64,000 nt of DNA from Roseitalea sp. MMSF_3546. GTDB lineage: Bacteria; Pseudomonadota; Alphaproteobacteria; Rhizobiales; Rhizobiaceae. Each line of letters opens with the position of its first letter. Position 1 is the stretch's first letter. Positions 42,852 through 51,960 of the stretch are shown piece by piece. The notes below the pieces were generated by a model, which saw only the letters and a program-made list of their open reading frames with translations, did no database searches and had not been told where the DNA came from. The position numbers and the translations under genes were made by a program. The stretch spans positions 62,001 through 126,000 of the forward strand of contig NZ_JASHKB010000008.1 in NCBI RefSeq assembly GCF_030732865.1, written 5' to 3'.

Positions 42852-44242
42852 CAGGCCGCATCCCGAACCAGGTCGGCTGCCATGGCCGCACTGCGCTGGT
42901 TCTTCATCAGCGAGGGATGGGCGTCGCAAAGCGTCAGATACTGCTTTTCCGCGCTGCGCATGGCCTTCAGCATCAATTCGACGAGCCGGTCGACATCGTC
43001 GAAGCTGTGATCGGACATTACCTGCACGCGGAAGCGTGCGCCGCCCTGCGGCACGGCCGGATATTCGACGAGATTGGCGATGGCGCCCAGGTTGGACAAT
43101 TCGCGCGAGGCGATGCGGGCCAGGCCCTCGGCGCCCACGCGCACCGGCACGATCGCGGACGGGTCGCCAAGCGTTTCAAGGCCGACCTTGGTCATTTCCG
43201 CGCGCATGTACAGGATGTTGTCCATCAGCTTGCGCCGGCGGCGACAGCCCTCCTCGGAGTCGACGATCTCGAACGCCGCGAGCACGGCCGCCGCCTGAAC
43301 GGGCGACAGGGCGTTGGAGAAGGTCTGCGTGGCCGAATAGTATTTGAGGTATTCGGCCGAGGCGCGGTCCTTGACCGAGATGAAGCCGCCATTGGAGGCA
43401 AATGTCTTGGAAAAGCTGCCGATGATGATGTCGACATCGTCGAGCACGTTCTGCAGGCTCATGTGACCGCGGCCGTCATCGGCCATGGCGCCGAAGTCAT
43501 GGGCGCAGTCGACCAGCAGCACCGCGTCGTACTCGTCGCACAGGGCGCGCATGGCCGCTATGTCCGGCGTATCGGAATGCATCGAGAACAGGCTCTCGGT
43601 GACCAGCAGGATGCCGTTGTCGGTGTCGTTTGCCCGGATCTTCTGCAATCGACGTTCCATGGCGCGGACATTGAGGTGGCCGTGGAAGTGGATGTTGCGG
43701 GTCGCCGCCCGCGCGCCTTCCTGCAGGCACGAATGGGCCAGCACGTCCATGACGACATGGTCGTCGGGCCGAACGAAGCCCTGAATGGCGGCAAAGCCGG
43801 CGGACCAGCCCGTCGGATAAAGCACGGTCGGGCGACCGTTGAGGAATTCGCTGATGCGCTGTTCGAGCCGCAGCGAGTGGCGCGTATTGCCCAGAAGCGC
43901 CGCCGAGCCGGCGCTGTGCACGCCATATTCCTGGATCGCCTCCATCGCGGCATGCTTGACGTCGGGATGGGACGACAGGCTCAGATAGTCCTGCGACGCG
44001 AAGTTGACGCCCTTGATCGGATGGCCCGCATCGGACTTGGCAGAGCAGTGCGTGCGCGGCGCGGTCGCGGTCGACTTGGCGTAGGGCCAGAGATCGGCGC
44101 GGCGGCGAACGTCCTGCCAGTGGTAGAACCCGTCGGTGCGCCCGAGCATGTCGGTGCCGCGCATGGCGCGGTAATCGCGCAGGCTGCCGGTCAGCGCATC
44201 GAGCGGAATCGCTTCGCCAGGGTGGTCGGTGAAGTCATGCAT
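42851..44242 (-). CDS. PLP-dependent alpha-oxoamine-synthase-like enzyme (CqsA/LqsA-like)
   Basis: The 463-residue protein is a fold-type I PLP enzyme of the KBL/ALAS/SPT/CqsA group. It has FASQDYLSLSSHPDVKHAA, YGVHSAGSAALLGNT, LLVDCAHDFGAM with the PLP Asp245, and the Schiff-base lysine in GSFSKTFASNGGF (Lys279). LAHSCLQEGARAA resembles the AHMSLWEGAR of Vibrio CqsA more than the serine palmitoyltransferase version. The N-terminal 75 residues are an extension. CqsA/LqsA make alpha-hydroxyketone signals from an acyl-CoA and an amino acid. Here that role is inferred from the coupled receiver and the nearby membrane kinase; a sphingolipid or tetrapyrrole role is the alternative. Confidence 0.65.
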   Translation of the reverse strand: MHDFTDHPGEAIPLDALTGSLRDYRAMRGTDMLGRTDGFYHWQDVRRRADLWPYAKSTATAPRTHCSAKSDAGHPIKGVNFASQDYLSLSSHPDVKHAAMEAIQEYGVHSAGSAALLGNTRHSLRLEQRISEFLNGRPTVLYPTGWSAGFAAIQGFVRPDDHVVMDVLAHSCLQEGARAATRNIHFHGHLNVRAMERRLQKIRANDTDNGILLVTESLFSMHSDTPDIAAMRALCDEYDAVLLVDCAHDFGAMADDGRGHMSLQNVLDDVDIIIGSFSKTFASNGGFISVKDRASAEYLKYYSATQTFSNALSPVQAAAVLAAFEIVDSEEGCRRRRKLMDNILYMRAEMTKVGLETLGDPSAIVPVRVGAEGLARIASRELSNLGAIANLVEYPAVPQGGARFRVQVMSDHSFDDVDRLVELMLKAMRSAEKQYLTLCDAHPSLMKNQRSAAMAADLVRDAA

Positions 44243-44328
44243 TGTTGTCGCCCCGTTTGGTTGTAACGAAAGGCCAATAGCACGCGGCGGATGAAAAGCC
44301 GTTTAAGATCAAGGGTAAAGCGAAGGTT

Positions 44329-44340
44329 ACGCAATTGCGT
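44329..44340. promoter_or_regulatory. Perfect palindrome between divergent aminotransferase and GGDEF-EAL genes
   Basis: ACGCAATTGCGT is a perfect 12-bp palindrome in the 208-bp gap between the divergent starts at 44242 and 44451. Its position is right for an operator shared by both genes. The rest of the gap has no gene. Confidence 0.4.
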
Positions 44341-44450
44341 GGAATGGCCACCAATCACGCTAGTGCACGGTTGTCTTCGGGTGCCGATGCAATCGGGCAA
44401 CCAATGCTTAACCGCTCGCCGCTACCCTAGGGGCATTGGGGGCGGAATTC

Positions 44451-46838
44451 ATGAACGTATCGAAAATCGGACCGATCGACCGGCTCAAGCGCGTGCTGGG
44501 CGATGGCCATTGTGCAACCGGACTTGAGCACGACAAGCTGGTCGCCGCACAGATCGAGGAGATCGGCCGGCGCACGCCGGCCATGGTCGCGCTGTCGTTT
44601 TTCGCCGCCGGGCTGTTGCTTTACCAGACGGCGGGCGAGCCGGGCTTTGCAAGGGTCTGCGCGCTGATTGCCGGATTTTCGATCGCGCATGCCTCCACAT
44701 TCATCTGGTGGCTCAATCGTCGGCAGGATGGTCGCGCCGCACCGGACGATGACCGCGTGATACGAAGCCTGGTCTTGCTGGCCGCGCTGCTCGGCTGCTT
44801 CTGGGGCCTGCTGACGATAGCCATCTTTCCGATGCGCGATGCGGAGACCACATTTGCCTTCGGCGTGGTGCTGACCGGCGGGGTGCTGGTGACGACGTTC
44901 CACCTGTCCACGCTGACCCCGGCCATGGTGGTCTTCGTGACGACCAGCGGCCTGCTTGCCGGGGCGGGCCTGTTGCAGGCAGCCTCGCCGGAGGCGCGAC
45001 CGATGTTCCTGGCGCTGGTTGGCCTGTACGTCGTGTTCCTGCCCTGGATGAGCCGGCAGTTCGCGGCCGCCTTCGCCTCGCGGCTGGCCACGCATGCGCG
45101 CAACCAGCAGCAGGCGCGAATCATCAATCATCTTCTGGACGACTACCAGGAGACGGCGTCGGAATGGTACTGGGAGAGCGATGCCGCCGGTGCAACCAGC
45201 CGCATCTCGCCGCGTTTGTGCGATGCGCTGGGGACGAGCCGCGAGGCGATCGTCGGCAGTCAATTCGTTACCGTGATCGGCGGCAAGGCCGACGACCAGG
45301 ATACCGGGCTTGCCAGGCTCTCGCAGGCCATGGCGGCGAACCGCGCCTTTCGCGGCGTCGAGATCGTCGTCAATCTCGATGGCCGGCAGCGCTGGTGGCG
45401 CCTTTCGGGCAAGCCCCGTCATGTCGACGAAGAGGCGACCGGCTTCATCGGCACGTGTTCGGACATCACCGCCGAAAAACGGGCCGAGCGGCAGATCAAC
45501 GAACTGGCCCACACCGACACGCTCACCGGCCTCTTCAACCGCGGCAGCTTCACCCAACGGCTCGATGCGTCGGTGCGCACTCTGGAGCGCTACGGCACCG
45601 CATTCACGCTGCTGTTTCTCGATCTGGACAAGTTCAAGCTGGTCAACGACACCTATGGTCACCCGGTCGGTGACAAGCTGCTCATCGAGGTCGCGAACCG
45701 GATTCGCGGCCAGGTGCGCGAGCAGGACTGCGTTGCACGGCTGGGCGGCGACGAATTCGCCATCATCCTGCACAACCAGAACGATGCGGTTCTCGCCGCG
45801 AAGCTCGCCTCGCGGCTGATCGCCAGCGTGCTCGAACCCTACCGCATTGACGGGCACACGCTGTGGATCGGCGTCAGCATCGGCATCGCGCTGACACCGA
45901 TGCACGGTACCCAGCCCGAGCAGATCCTGCGCAATGCCGACCTGGCCCTTTATCGCGCCAAGGAAGACGGCCGCGGCGTGTTCCGCTATTTCGAGGCGCA
46001 GATGGATTTCGAGCAGCGCGAACGGCGCATCCTCGAACAGGAGATGCACCAGGCGCTGGACGAAAGCGAATTCCGGCTGCGCTACCAGCCGATGATCGAC
46101 ACGCAGACCGGGCGGGTGTCGTCGGTCGAGGCGCTGATCCGCTGGGAGCATCCGATCCGCGGCGAGATCCCGCCGGACGAGTTCATCCATATCGCCGAGC
46201 AATCCAACCTGATCGTCGAGATCGGAAAATGGACCCTGCGCGAGTCGTGCCGCGCGGCAATGAGCTGGCCCGACGAGGTCAGCGTTTCGGTGAATATCGC
46301 CGCGACCCACTTCATGCGTTCGGACATCGTGGCGGACGTCAAGACGATCGTCGGCGAGACCGGCTTCGATCCGGGCCGGCTGTCGATCGAAATCACCGAA
46401 AGCCTCCTGATCGAGGAAACGGACGATGTCTTCTCCAAGCTCATGGCGCTGAAGGAATTCGGCTGCGCCGTGGTCATGGACGATTTCGGAACCGGCTATT
46501 CGAGCCTGTCATACCTGATGAAGTTTCCCTTCGACCGGCTCAAGATCGACCGGTCCTTCGTGCGCGATCTCAGCGACAACGAGGGCGCCAGGGAGATCCT
46601 GCGCGCCATCGCGGCGCTCGGCGACAATCTGGGCATCAACATCACCGTCGAAGGCGTCGAGACGACCGATCAGCTCGATTTCGTCACAGCCATCGCGTGT
46701 GACCAGGTGCAGGGGTTTTACTTCTCGCGGCCATTGCATGGCGAGCAGGTCAACTCCTTCATCCTCAGGCGCCTGGCCGGCGCGTCGATCGTCGCTCCCC
46801 CGCCGGCGGGTGAGGCCGAGCGGGTCGCCGCCGGATAA
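44451..46838 (+). CDS. Membrane-bound PAS-GGDEF-EAL cyclic-di-GMP protein
   Basis: The 795-residue protein has about six TM helices (residues 38-205), a PAS-like domain (ASEWYWESDAAGATSRISPRLC to ITAEKR), a GGDEF domain with intact LGGDEF, and an EAL domain with VEALIRW, VSVNIAATHF, FGTGYSSLSYL and VEGVETTDQL. Both active sites look intact, so the protein could make or degrade c-di-GMP. The N-terminal sensor is unrelated in sequence to that of the hybrid kinase. It is divergent from the aminotransferase, so it may belong to the same signalling block. Confidence 0.9.
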   Translation: MNVSKIGPIDRLKRVLGDGHCATGLEHDKLVAAQIEEIGRRTPAMVALSFFAAGLLLYQTAGEPGFARVCALIAGFSIAHASTFIWWLNRRQDGRAAPDDDRVIRSLVLLAALLGCFWGLLTIAIFPMRDAETTFAFGVVLTGGVLVTTFHLSTLTPAMVVFVTTSGLLAGAGLLQAASPEARPMFLALVGLYVVFLPWMSRQFAAAFASRLATHARNQQQARIINHLLDDYQETASEWYWESDAAGATSRISPRLCDALGTSREAIVGSQFVTVIGGKADDQDTGLARLSQAMAANRAFRGVEIVVNLDGRQRWWRLSGKPRHVDEEATGFIGTCSDITAEKRAERQINELAHTDTLTGLFNRGSFTQRLDASVRTLERYGTAFTLLFLDLDKFKLVNDTYGHPVGDKLLIEVANRIRGQVREQDCVARLGGDEFAIILHNQNDAVLAAKLASRLIASVLEPYRIDGHTLWIGVSIGIALTPMHGTQPEQILRNADLALYRAKEDGRGVFRYFEAQMDFEQRERRILEQEMHQALDESEFRLRYQPMIDTQTGRVSSVEALIRWEHPIRGEIPPDEFIHIAEQSNLIVEIGKWTLRESCRAAMSWPDEVSVSVNIAATHFMRSDIVADVKTIVGETGFDPGRLSIEITESLLIEETDDVFSKLMALKEFGCAVVMDDFGTGYSSLSYLMKFPFDRLKIDRSFVRDLSDNEGAREILRAIAALGDNLGINITVEGVETTDQLDFVTAIACDQVQGFYFSRPLHGEQVNSFILRRLAGASIVAPPPAGEAERVAAG

Positions 46839-47014
46839 CTTCCGCGCGCGTTTACGCTATGGCAACCACATCGGCTTACCATCGCCGTTAACCATCGGGC
46901 GCAAATGCGGTTCGTTCGACAGCGAGCCGCGCACCGACGATTGCATGTGTCACGGCTTCGGATCGGGCGCGGGTTCCGCGGTTGGCCGGAAGCCCTTGAG
47001 GCGGAGACCAACAG

Positions 47015-47569
47015 ATGCGTTTATTGGCGGTCAGCGTGCTTGCGCTGTGTGTCGCGGCCGGTCCGGCGCTTGCCAGCGAGGACAAGCAGGATGCGGACTG
47101 GACAGGCGTCCAGCTCGGCGTTCTTTACGGCTATAGCTGGATGCAGGACTACAACAACACGCTGCGCCTGCATGCCGAGGGCGATGGCGATGTGATGGGC
47201 GTGTATGCGGCGGCCAACAAGCAGTTCGGCGCGCTCGTGGGCGGCGTCGAGGTCTCCTATGCCAGGCACGACAACATGTTCACCGACGGCTCGGGCGTGG
47301 TCGTCGAGAACGTCTTCGCCGCCAAGCTGCGCGCCGGCGTCGCCCGGGATCGGGTCCACATCTACGGTACGGCCGGGCTGACCCACGGCACCACCAATCT
47401 GGCGGGCGATGACTGGGGCGCGGTGTTCGGCTTCGGCCTCGATGTCCTGCTGACGCGGAGCATCGTGGCGGGCGCCCAGTACAACTACTACACCTACACC
47501 AATTTCAACGACACCACGATCGATGCGCAGCTTTCGGAGCTGTCGTTCCGGCTCGGCTACAAGTTCTGA
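47015..47569 (+). CDS. Small outer-membrane beta-barrel protein
   Basis: The 184-residue protein has a signal peptide (LLAVSVLALCVAAGPALASE) and an 8-stranded barrel of the OmpW/opacity type with alternating aromatic residues (GVQLGVLYGYSWMQDYN, FGALVGGVEVSYARHD, AKLRAGVARDRVHIYGTAGLTHG, SFRLGYKF). The last residue is Phe, the outer-membrane sorting signal. Function is unknown. The 176-bp gap before it holds TTTACG and TTAA half-sites but no full CtrA box. Confidence 0.75.
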   Translation: MRLLAVSVLALCVAAGPALASEDKQDADWTGVQLGVLYGYSWMQDYNNTLRLHAEGDGDVMGVYAAANKQFGALVGGVEVSYARHDNMFTDGSGVVVENVFAAKLRAGVARDRVHIYGTAGLTHGTTNLAGDDWGAVFGFGLDVLLTRSIVAGAQYNYYTYTNFNDTTIDAQLSELSFRLGYKF

Positions 47570-47581
47570 TCGTCCCGCCGG

Positions 47582-48319
47582 TCAATAGGTGGCGCGGCCG
47601 CCCGACAGGTCGAACACCGCCCCGGTGGTGAACGAATTCTCCTCGGTGCACAGCCAGGCGATCATCGATGCGGCCTCGCCGACCTCCAGGAAGCGGCCGC
47701 GCGGGATCTTCGAGAGCATGTAGTCGATATGCTCCTGCTTCATCTGGTCGAAGATGCGCGTGCGCGCCGCGGCGGGGGTGACGCAGTTGACCGCGATATT
47801 GGCGCCCGCAAGCTCCTTGCCCAGCGACTTGGTCAGGCCGATCACCGCGGCCTTGGAGGCCGAATAGGCCGAAGCGTTGGGGTTGCCTTCCTTGCCGGCG
47901 ACCGAGGCGATGTTGACGATGCGCCCGTAATCGGCCTTGCGCATATGCGGCACGACCGCCTTGTTGACGTGGAACGTGCCCATCAGATTGATGTCGACGA
48001 CACGGCGAAACTCGTCGACGGGATAGTCCTCGACGGTGGCGTTGGCGCCGGCGATACCGGCCGAATTGACCATGATGTCGATCCTGCCCAGCGCGTCGGC
48101 GCTCTGCGCGGTGGCCGCCTGCACCGAGCTCCAGTCGCCGATGTCCACACGCACGGCAATGGCGCCGCCGCCGAGCCGCTGCGCGGTCCGTTCGGCCAGA
48201 TCGAGGTCGAGATCCCAGATCGCCAGGCGGGCTCCGCCCGCTGCCAGCCGTGCGGCGACGGCCTCGCCGATGCCCTGCGCGCCGCCGGTGACGATCGCGG
48301 TGCGGTTGGTGAAGTCCAT
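47582..48319 (-). CDS. SDR family oxidoreductase (FabG-like)
   Basis: The 245-residue protein has TGGAQGIGEAVAARLA, a NAD-type acidic residue in LAIWDLDLDLAE, NSAGIAGAN, VNIASVAGKEG with the catalytic Ser, and YSASKAAVIGLTKSL. The C-terminus EENSFTTGAVFDLSGGRATY is common to the 3-oxoacyl reductase/sugar-acid dehydrogenase group. The substrate is not clear. The ATG at 48319 starts MDFTNRTAIV and is preferred over the long upstream in-frame region. It follows the symporter-kinase gene on the same strand by 116 bp. Confidence 0.85.
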   Translation of the reverse strand: MDFTNRTAIVTGGAQGIGEAVAARLAAGGARLAIWDLDLDLAERTAQRLGGGAIAVRVDIGDWSSVQAATAQSADALGRIDIMVNSAGIAGANATVEDYPVDEFRRVVDINLMGTFHVNKAVVPHMRKADYGRIVNIASVAGKEGNPNASAYSASKAAVIGLTKSLGKELAGANIAVNCVTPAAARTRIFDQMKQEHIDYMLSKIPRGRFLEVGEAASMIAWLCTEENSFTTGAVFDLSGGRATY

Positions 48320-48434
48320 GGTGCTCTCCTGCCTTGTTCCCCCGGCCGGTGCACCCGGCAGCCGGCCCTGCGCCCAGATACGGCCAGGCGGGGAATCGGC
48401 GCAAGGCCGGTTCCGTCCCGTTCCGTCGCACACG

Positions 48435-51215
48435 TCATTTGACGGCCAGGGAGGGTCGGGCGGCCACGGCGCCTACCGCTGCCGGCTGCTCGGCCGAAAC
48501 CCTGCCCTCGACATGCTGCAGCGGCAGGCTCAGCCGAAAGCACGATCCGGCAGCCGAGGTTTCGGCCAGGGTGATCGTGCCGCCCAGCCGTTCGGCGATC
48601 TGGCGGCAGATGGCAAGTCCCAGGCCCGAGCCGCCGCGATCGCCGGCATTGTTGAGCCAGTCGCGGCCGAACTTCGAGAACAGGCTGTCGCGCAGGGCCG
48701 GCGAGACGCCCGGCCCGTTGTCGATCACCTCGACGACCGCCTCGCCGGCGCGCTTTTCGATGCGGGCGAGAACCCGCGGTTCGGGGGTGTCGGCGAACTT
48801 GATGGCGTTGGACAGAAGATTGAGGAAAACCTGCTTGAGCCGGTCCGGATCGGCATTGACCCAGACCGCCCTTGCCGGCAGGTCGAGATCGACCGCCACG
48901 CCGCGCCGCTCGGCCAGGCTCATCATGGTGTCGACCGACCCGCGCAGCAGGTCGCGCAGTTCGACCGGTTCGAGATGCCAGGCGATCTGGCCGCTTTCCA
49001 TGGCGCTCAGATCGAGGATTTCGTCGAGCAGCCGCGTCAGGCGCTGGCTCTCCTGCTTGACGATGTGGATGAAGCGCCGCGAATGGGGCGTGTCGAGCGT
49101 TTCGGCCTCCGACAACAGTTCGGCGAACGAGCGGATCGAGGTCATCGGCGTGCGCAGTTCGTGGCTGACCCGGCTGAGAAAGTCGTCCTTCATCTGATCG
49201 AGCCGCTGCAGCGTCTCGTTGGCCTCCTTGAGCTTTTCGGCGGTCTCCTCGAGTTCGGCGGACTTGCGTTCGAGCTCCTGGCTGTAGCGGATGGCGGCGC
49301 GCGTCTCGTCGAGCAGCGCCATCACCGTGTCGACGGTCAGAGGTGCCCCCTTGACAATGCGCGAGACCATCAGGCGCGCCGAAGCGGCACCGATGCCCGA
49401 TGCGAGCGCGCGTTCCACGCGGGTGATGAAGTGGGCGTCCGGCAGCGGGTCGCGGCCCGGCCGGCCCTGCATCTGGGCCTCGCTGTCGAACACCTGGCGG
49501 GTACGGTCCGGGCCGAGGATGCGCTCGGCGACGCGGCGCAGATCCTCGACCGAGGCCGAGCGCGGCAGCACCGGCTCGCCGTCCGCGGCCGGCCGCCGGA
49601 AGACATCGACGAAGATCGCGCCCTGAAGCTGGCCGATCGGATTGGTGCGGGTCGACACCGACACGAGCACGAAGGCGGCGGTGTTGGCGAGAAGGCTCCA
49701 GAACGTGGCATGGACCAGCGGGTCCCACCCCGTCGCGCCGAACAGGGCGGTCGGGGCGAGCGCGGCGATGCCGAACGGGCCGTCCACGAGCAGCGGTTCG
49801 AGCGCGGGCACCGGCAGGCTGGGCAGCACCAGCGTGTAGGCCCAGACGACGAAGCCGGTCGCCAGTCCGGCAATGGCGCCATGACGGTTGGCGGCGTGCC
49901 AGAAGATCGCGCCGAGCAGGGCCGGCAGGAATTGCGCCACGCCGGCAAAGGAGATCAGCCCGATCGAGGCCAGCGCGCCGCCACCGGTCGCGGTGCGGTA
50001 GTAGACATAGCCAAGGGCGAGGATACCGGCGATCGACAGCCGGCGCACGATCAGGATGGCGCGGGAGAGATCCTGCGGCATGCGTCCGCCCAGCCGGCCG
50101 CTGAGCAGCAGCGGCAATGCCAGGTGGTTGGAGATCATGATCGACAGCGCGATCGAGGAGACGATGACCATGGACGTGCCGGCCGACAGCCCGCCGATGA
50201 AGGCAAACAGGGCCAGCTCCTCGCGCCCGGCGGCGATCGGAACCCACAGGACGTAGAGGTCGGGATCGGCGGTCGCCGGCAGCATGGTCAGGCCCGCCGC
50301 CGCAATCGGCACGACGAACAGGCTGATCAGAAGCAGATAGAGCGGGAACAGCCAGGCGGCGGTCGCCAGGTGTCTTTCATTGCGGTTCTCCACCGCCATG
50401 ATCTGGAACTGGCGGGGCAGGCAGATGATCGCCGCCGCCGAAAGGAACGTGACGACGGCCCAGCGCGCCTCGCCGCCTTCCGAGATGGCCGTCAGCCGCG
50501 CGAGCGCGGCGGCCAGTTCGGCGCTGGGCTCGCCGGGATCGCCCGGACCGAGCGCCAGAACCGCAAACACGCCGATGAGCATCAGCGCGACGAGCTTGAC
50601 CACCGATTCAAAGGCGATCGCGGTGACGACCCCCGGATGGCTTTCGTCGGCGGCCAGCGTGCGCGTGCCGAAAAGGACCACGAACACGCCCATGACGATC
50701 GCCACCCACAGCCCGGTATCGGCCCAGATGCCGATCTGCGGACGCAGCACCGCGAAGCTGTCGTCGGCATAGACCAGCGCCTCGAAGGCGGTGGCGATGC
50801 CCTTGAGCTGCAGCGCGATGTAGGGGGTGATCGCGGTGACCGCCATCAGCGTGACGACGACCGAGACCGTCGCGCTCTTGCCGTAGCGTGCGGAAAGGAA
50901 GTCGGCGATCGAGGTGATCTGCTGGCCCTTGCAGATGCGCACGATCTTGCGCAGCACGATCCACCAGCCCAGAAAGACGATGGTCGGCCCGATATAGATG
51001 GTCAGGAATTCGAGCCCGTTGCGCACCGCCGAGCCGACCGCGCCGTAAAACGTCCAGGCGGTGCAGTAGACCGCAAGCGACAGCGTGTAGACGACCGGCG
51101 AGTTGATGAAGGCGTGGCCGCCGCGTGCTGCCTGACGGTCGCTGAGCCAGGCTATCACGAACAGACCGGCCAGATAGGCGACACCCACGAGAAGGACCAG
51201 GGCGGGCGAAAGCAT
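48435..51215 (-). CDS. Sodium/solute symporter-like sensor histidine kinase (SLC5-STAC-HK, CbrA/CrbS-like)
   Basis: The 926-residue protein has about 13 TM helices of the sodium:solute symporter fold in its first 550 residues (VYCTAWTFYGAVGSAVRNG, SIADFLSARYGKSATV, GGLSAGTSMVIVSSIALSIMISNHLALPLLL). A STAC-like linker (VEDLRRVAERILG, RALASGIGAASARLMV), a coiled coil and a kinase follow: SHELRTPMTS H-box, LKQVFLNLLSNAIKFA and GSGLGLAICRQIAERLGG. There is no receiver. CbrA and CrbS of this kind sense histidine or acetate. The start overlaps the preceding small TM gene (TGATG at 51213-51217). Confidence 0.88.
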   Translation of the reverse strand: MLSPALVLLVGVAYLAGLFVIAWLSDRQAARGGHAFINSPVVYTLSLAVYCTAWTFYGAVGSAVRNGLEFLTIYIGPTIVFLGWWIVLRKIVRICKGQQITSIADFLSARYGKSATVSVVVTLMAVTAITPYIALQLKGIATAFEALVYADDSFAVLRPQIGIWADTGLWVAIVMGVFVVLFGTRTLAADESHPGVVTAIAFESVVKLVALMLIGVFAVLALGPGDPGEPSAELAAALARLTAISEGGEARWAVVTFLSAAAIICLPRQFQIMAVENRNERHLATAAWLFPLYLLLISLFVVPIAAAGLTMLPATADPDLYVLWVPIAAGREELALFAFIGGLSAGTSMVIVSSIALSIMISNHLALPLLLSGRLGGRMPQDLSRAILIVRRLSIAGILALGYVYYRTATGGGALASIGLISFAGVAQFLPALLGAIFWHAANRHGAIAGLATGFVVWAYTLVLPSLPVPALEPLLVDGPFGIAALAPTALFGATGWDPLVHATFWSLLANTAAFVLVSVSTRTNPIGQLQGAIFVDVFRRPAADGEPVLPRSASVEDLRRVAERILGPDRTRQVFDSEAQMQGRPGRDPLPDAHFITRVERALASGIGAASARLMVSRIVKGAPLTVDTVMALLDETRAAIRYSQELERKSAELEETAEKLKEANETLQRLDQMKDDFLSRVSHELRTPMTSIRSFAELLSEAETLDTPHSRRFIHIVKQESQRLTRLLDEILDLSAMESGQIAWHLEPVELRDLLRGSVDTMMSLAERRGVAVDLDLPARAVWVNADPDRLKQVFLNLLSNAIKFADTPEPRVLARIEKRAGEAVVEVIDNGPGVSPALRDSLFSKFGRDWLNNAGDRGGSGLGLAICRQIAERLGGTITLAETSAAGSCFRLSLPLQHVEGRVSAEQPAAVGAVAARPSLAVK

Positions 51216-51454
51216 CAGCCCGGCCCGTCCGGTTTTCCGGACGCGCGCAGCGCATGGCGCGAGGCGATGGCGCACAGCGCGATGGCAACGGCCCAGACCG
51301 CGAACAGATAGACGGGCAGGAGCGGCAGGCCGAACACCGTCACCGGCCGGTCGAGCAGCGGCAGCACCGGCGGCAGCATGAGGATCGCGGCGAGCACGGC
51401 AACCAGCCAGCGCATTTCGGTCCAGAAAGGGGCGCGGCTGCGGTCAGGGTCCAT
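51215..51454 (-). CDS. Small two-TM protein between receiver and symporter-kinase
   Basis: The 79-residue protein has two hydrophobic helices (MRWLVAVLAAILMLPPVLPLL and LLPVYLFAVWAVAIALCAIA) and a basic C-terminus. It overlaps the receiver gene by 11 bases and the kinase start by one, so all three are coupled. It resembles the small accessory subunits often encoded just before SSS-family transporters. A role in assembly or ligand transfer of the symporter domain is inferred. Confidence 0.75.
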   Translation of the reverse strand: MDPDRSRAPFWTEMRWLVAVLAAILMLPPVLPLLDRPVTVFGLPLLPVYLFAVWAVAIALCAIASRHALRASGKPDGPG

Positions 51455-51857
51455 GGTTCGGCTTCCCTTTCGCCGACCCTTGCGCATTGCGTGCGCTCAG
51501 CAGGCGGGCGATCTCGGCGAGAAGCTGCTGGTTCGAGAACGGCTTGGTGACGAAGGCGTCGGCACCCAGCGCCATCATGCGATTGCGGTCGGCTTCCTGT
51601 CCCTTGGCGGTCAGGACCAGCACCGGCAGCGTCTGGCCGAAATCGGCGCGACGAAGGTCTTCCAGAATGGCGAATCCGTCCTTGCCGGGCAGCATGGCGT
51701 CGAGGATGACGAGGTCCGGCAGTTCCGCCTGCACCCTATCGAGAACGCGCGTGCCGTTTGGCACAGCGGTCAGCTCATAGCCTTCCCGCCGCAGCAGAAA
51801 GCTCAGCGATTCCATGATGAAAGGCTCATCCTCGGCAACGAGAATGCGAGCGGTCAT
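51444..51857 (-). CDS. Single-domain response regulator of the symporter-kinase operon
   Basis: The 137-residue protein is a receiver with ILVAEDEPFIMES, phosphoacceptor in LVILDAMLPGKDG, VLVLTAKGQE and FVTKPFSN, followed by a short basic tail. It has no DNA-binding domain. It is first in the coupled triplet with the small TM protein and the kinase, so it is the likely phospho-partner. How the signal reaches transcription is unclear, which is unusual for a CbrA/CrbS-type kinase that normally has a DNA-binding regulator. Confidence 0.88.
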   Translation of the reverse strand: MTARILVAEDEPFIMESLSFLLRREGYELTAVPNGTRVLDRVQAELPDLVILDAMLPGKDGFAILEDLRRADFGQTLPVLVLTAKGQEADRNRMMALGADAFVTKPFSNQQLLAEIARLLSARNAQGSAKGKPNHGP

Positions 51858-51960
51858 GATGCGGGTCTTCCTCCCATGGTGTGGTGCGCGCCGCAGATGC
51901 GCCCCCTCACCGAGGCCATAATTTCACATCCGCGCGCCAAGGTCCAACCGGCCTTTGGGC

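Noticed and set aside
42851-44242. Serine palmitoyltransferase or 5-aminolevulinate synthase
   Set aside because: Not excluded, but no acyl carrier or sphingolipid genes are nearby, the active-site neighbourhood looks more like CqsA, and a receiver gene is coupled to it.
48036-51311. A 1091-codon open frame on the plus strand over the symporter-kinase gene
   Set aside because: It is the antisense shadow of a gene with clear TM and kinase motifs; its product is Arg/Gln/His-rich with no recognisable domain, as is usual for shadows in GC-rich DNA.
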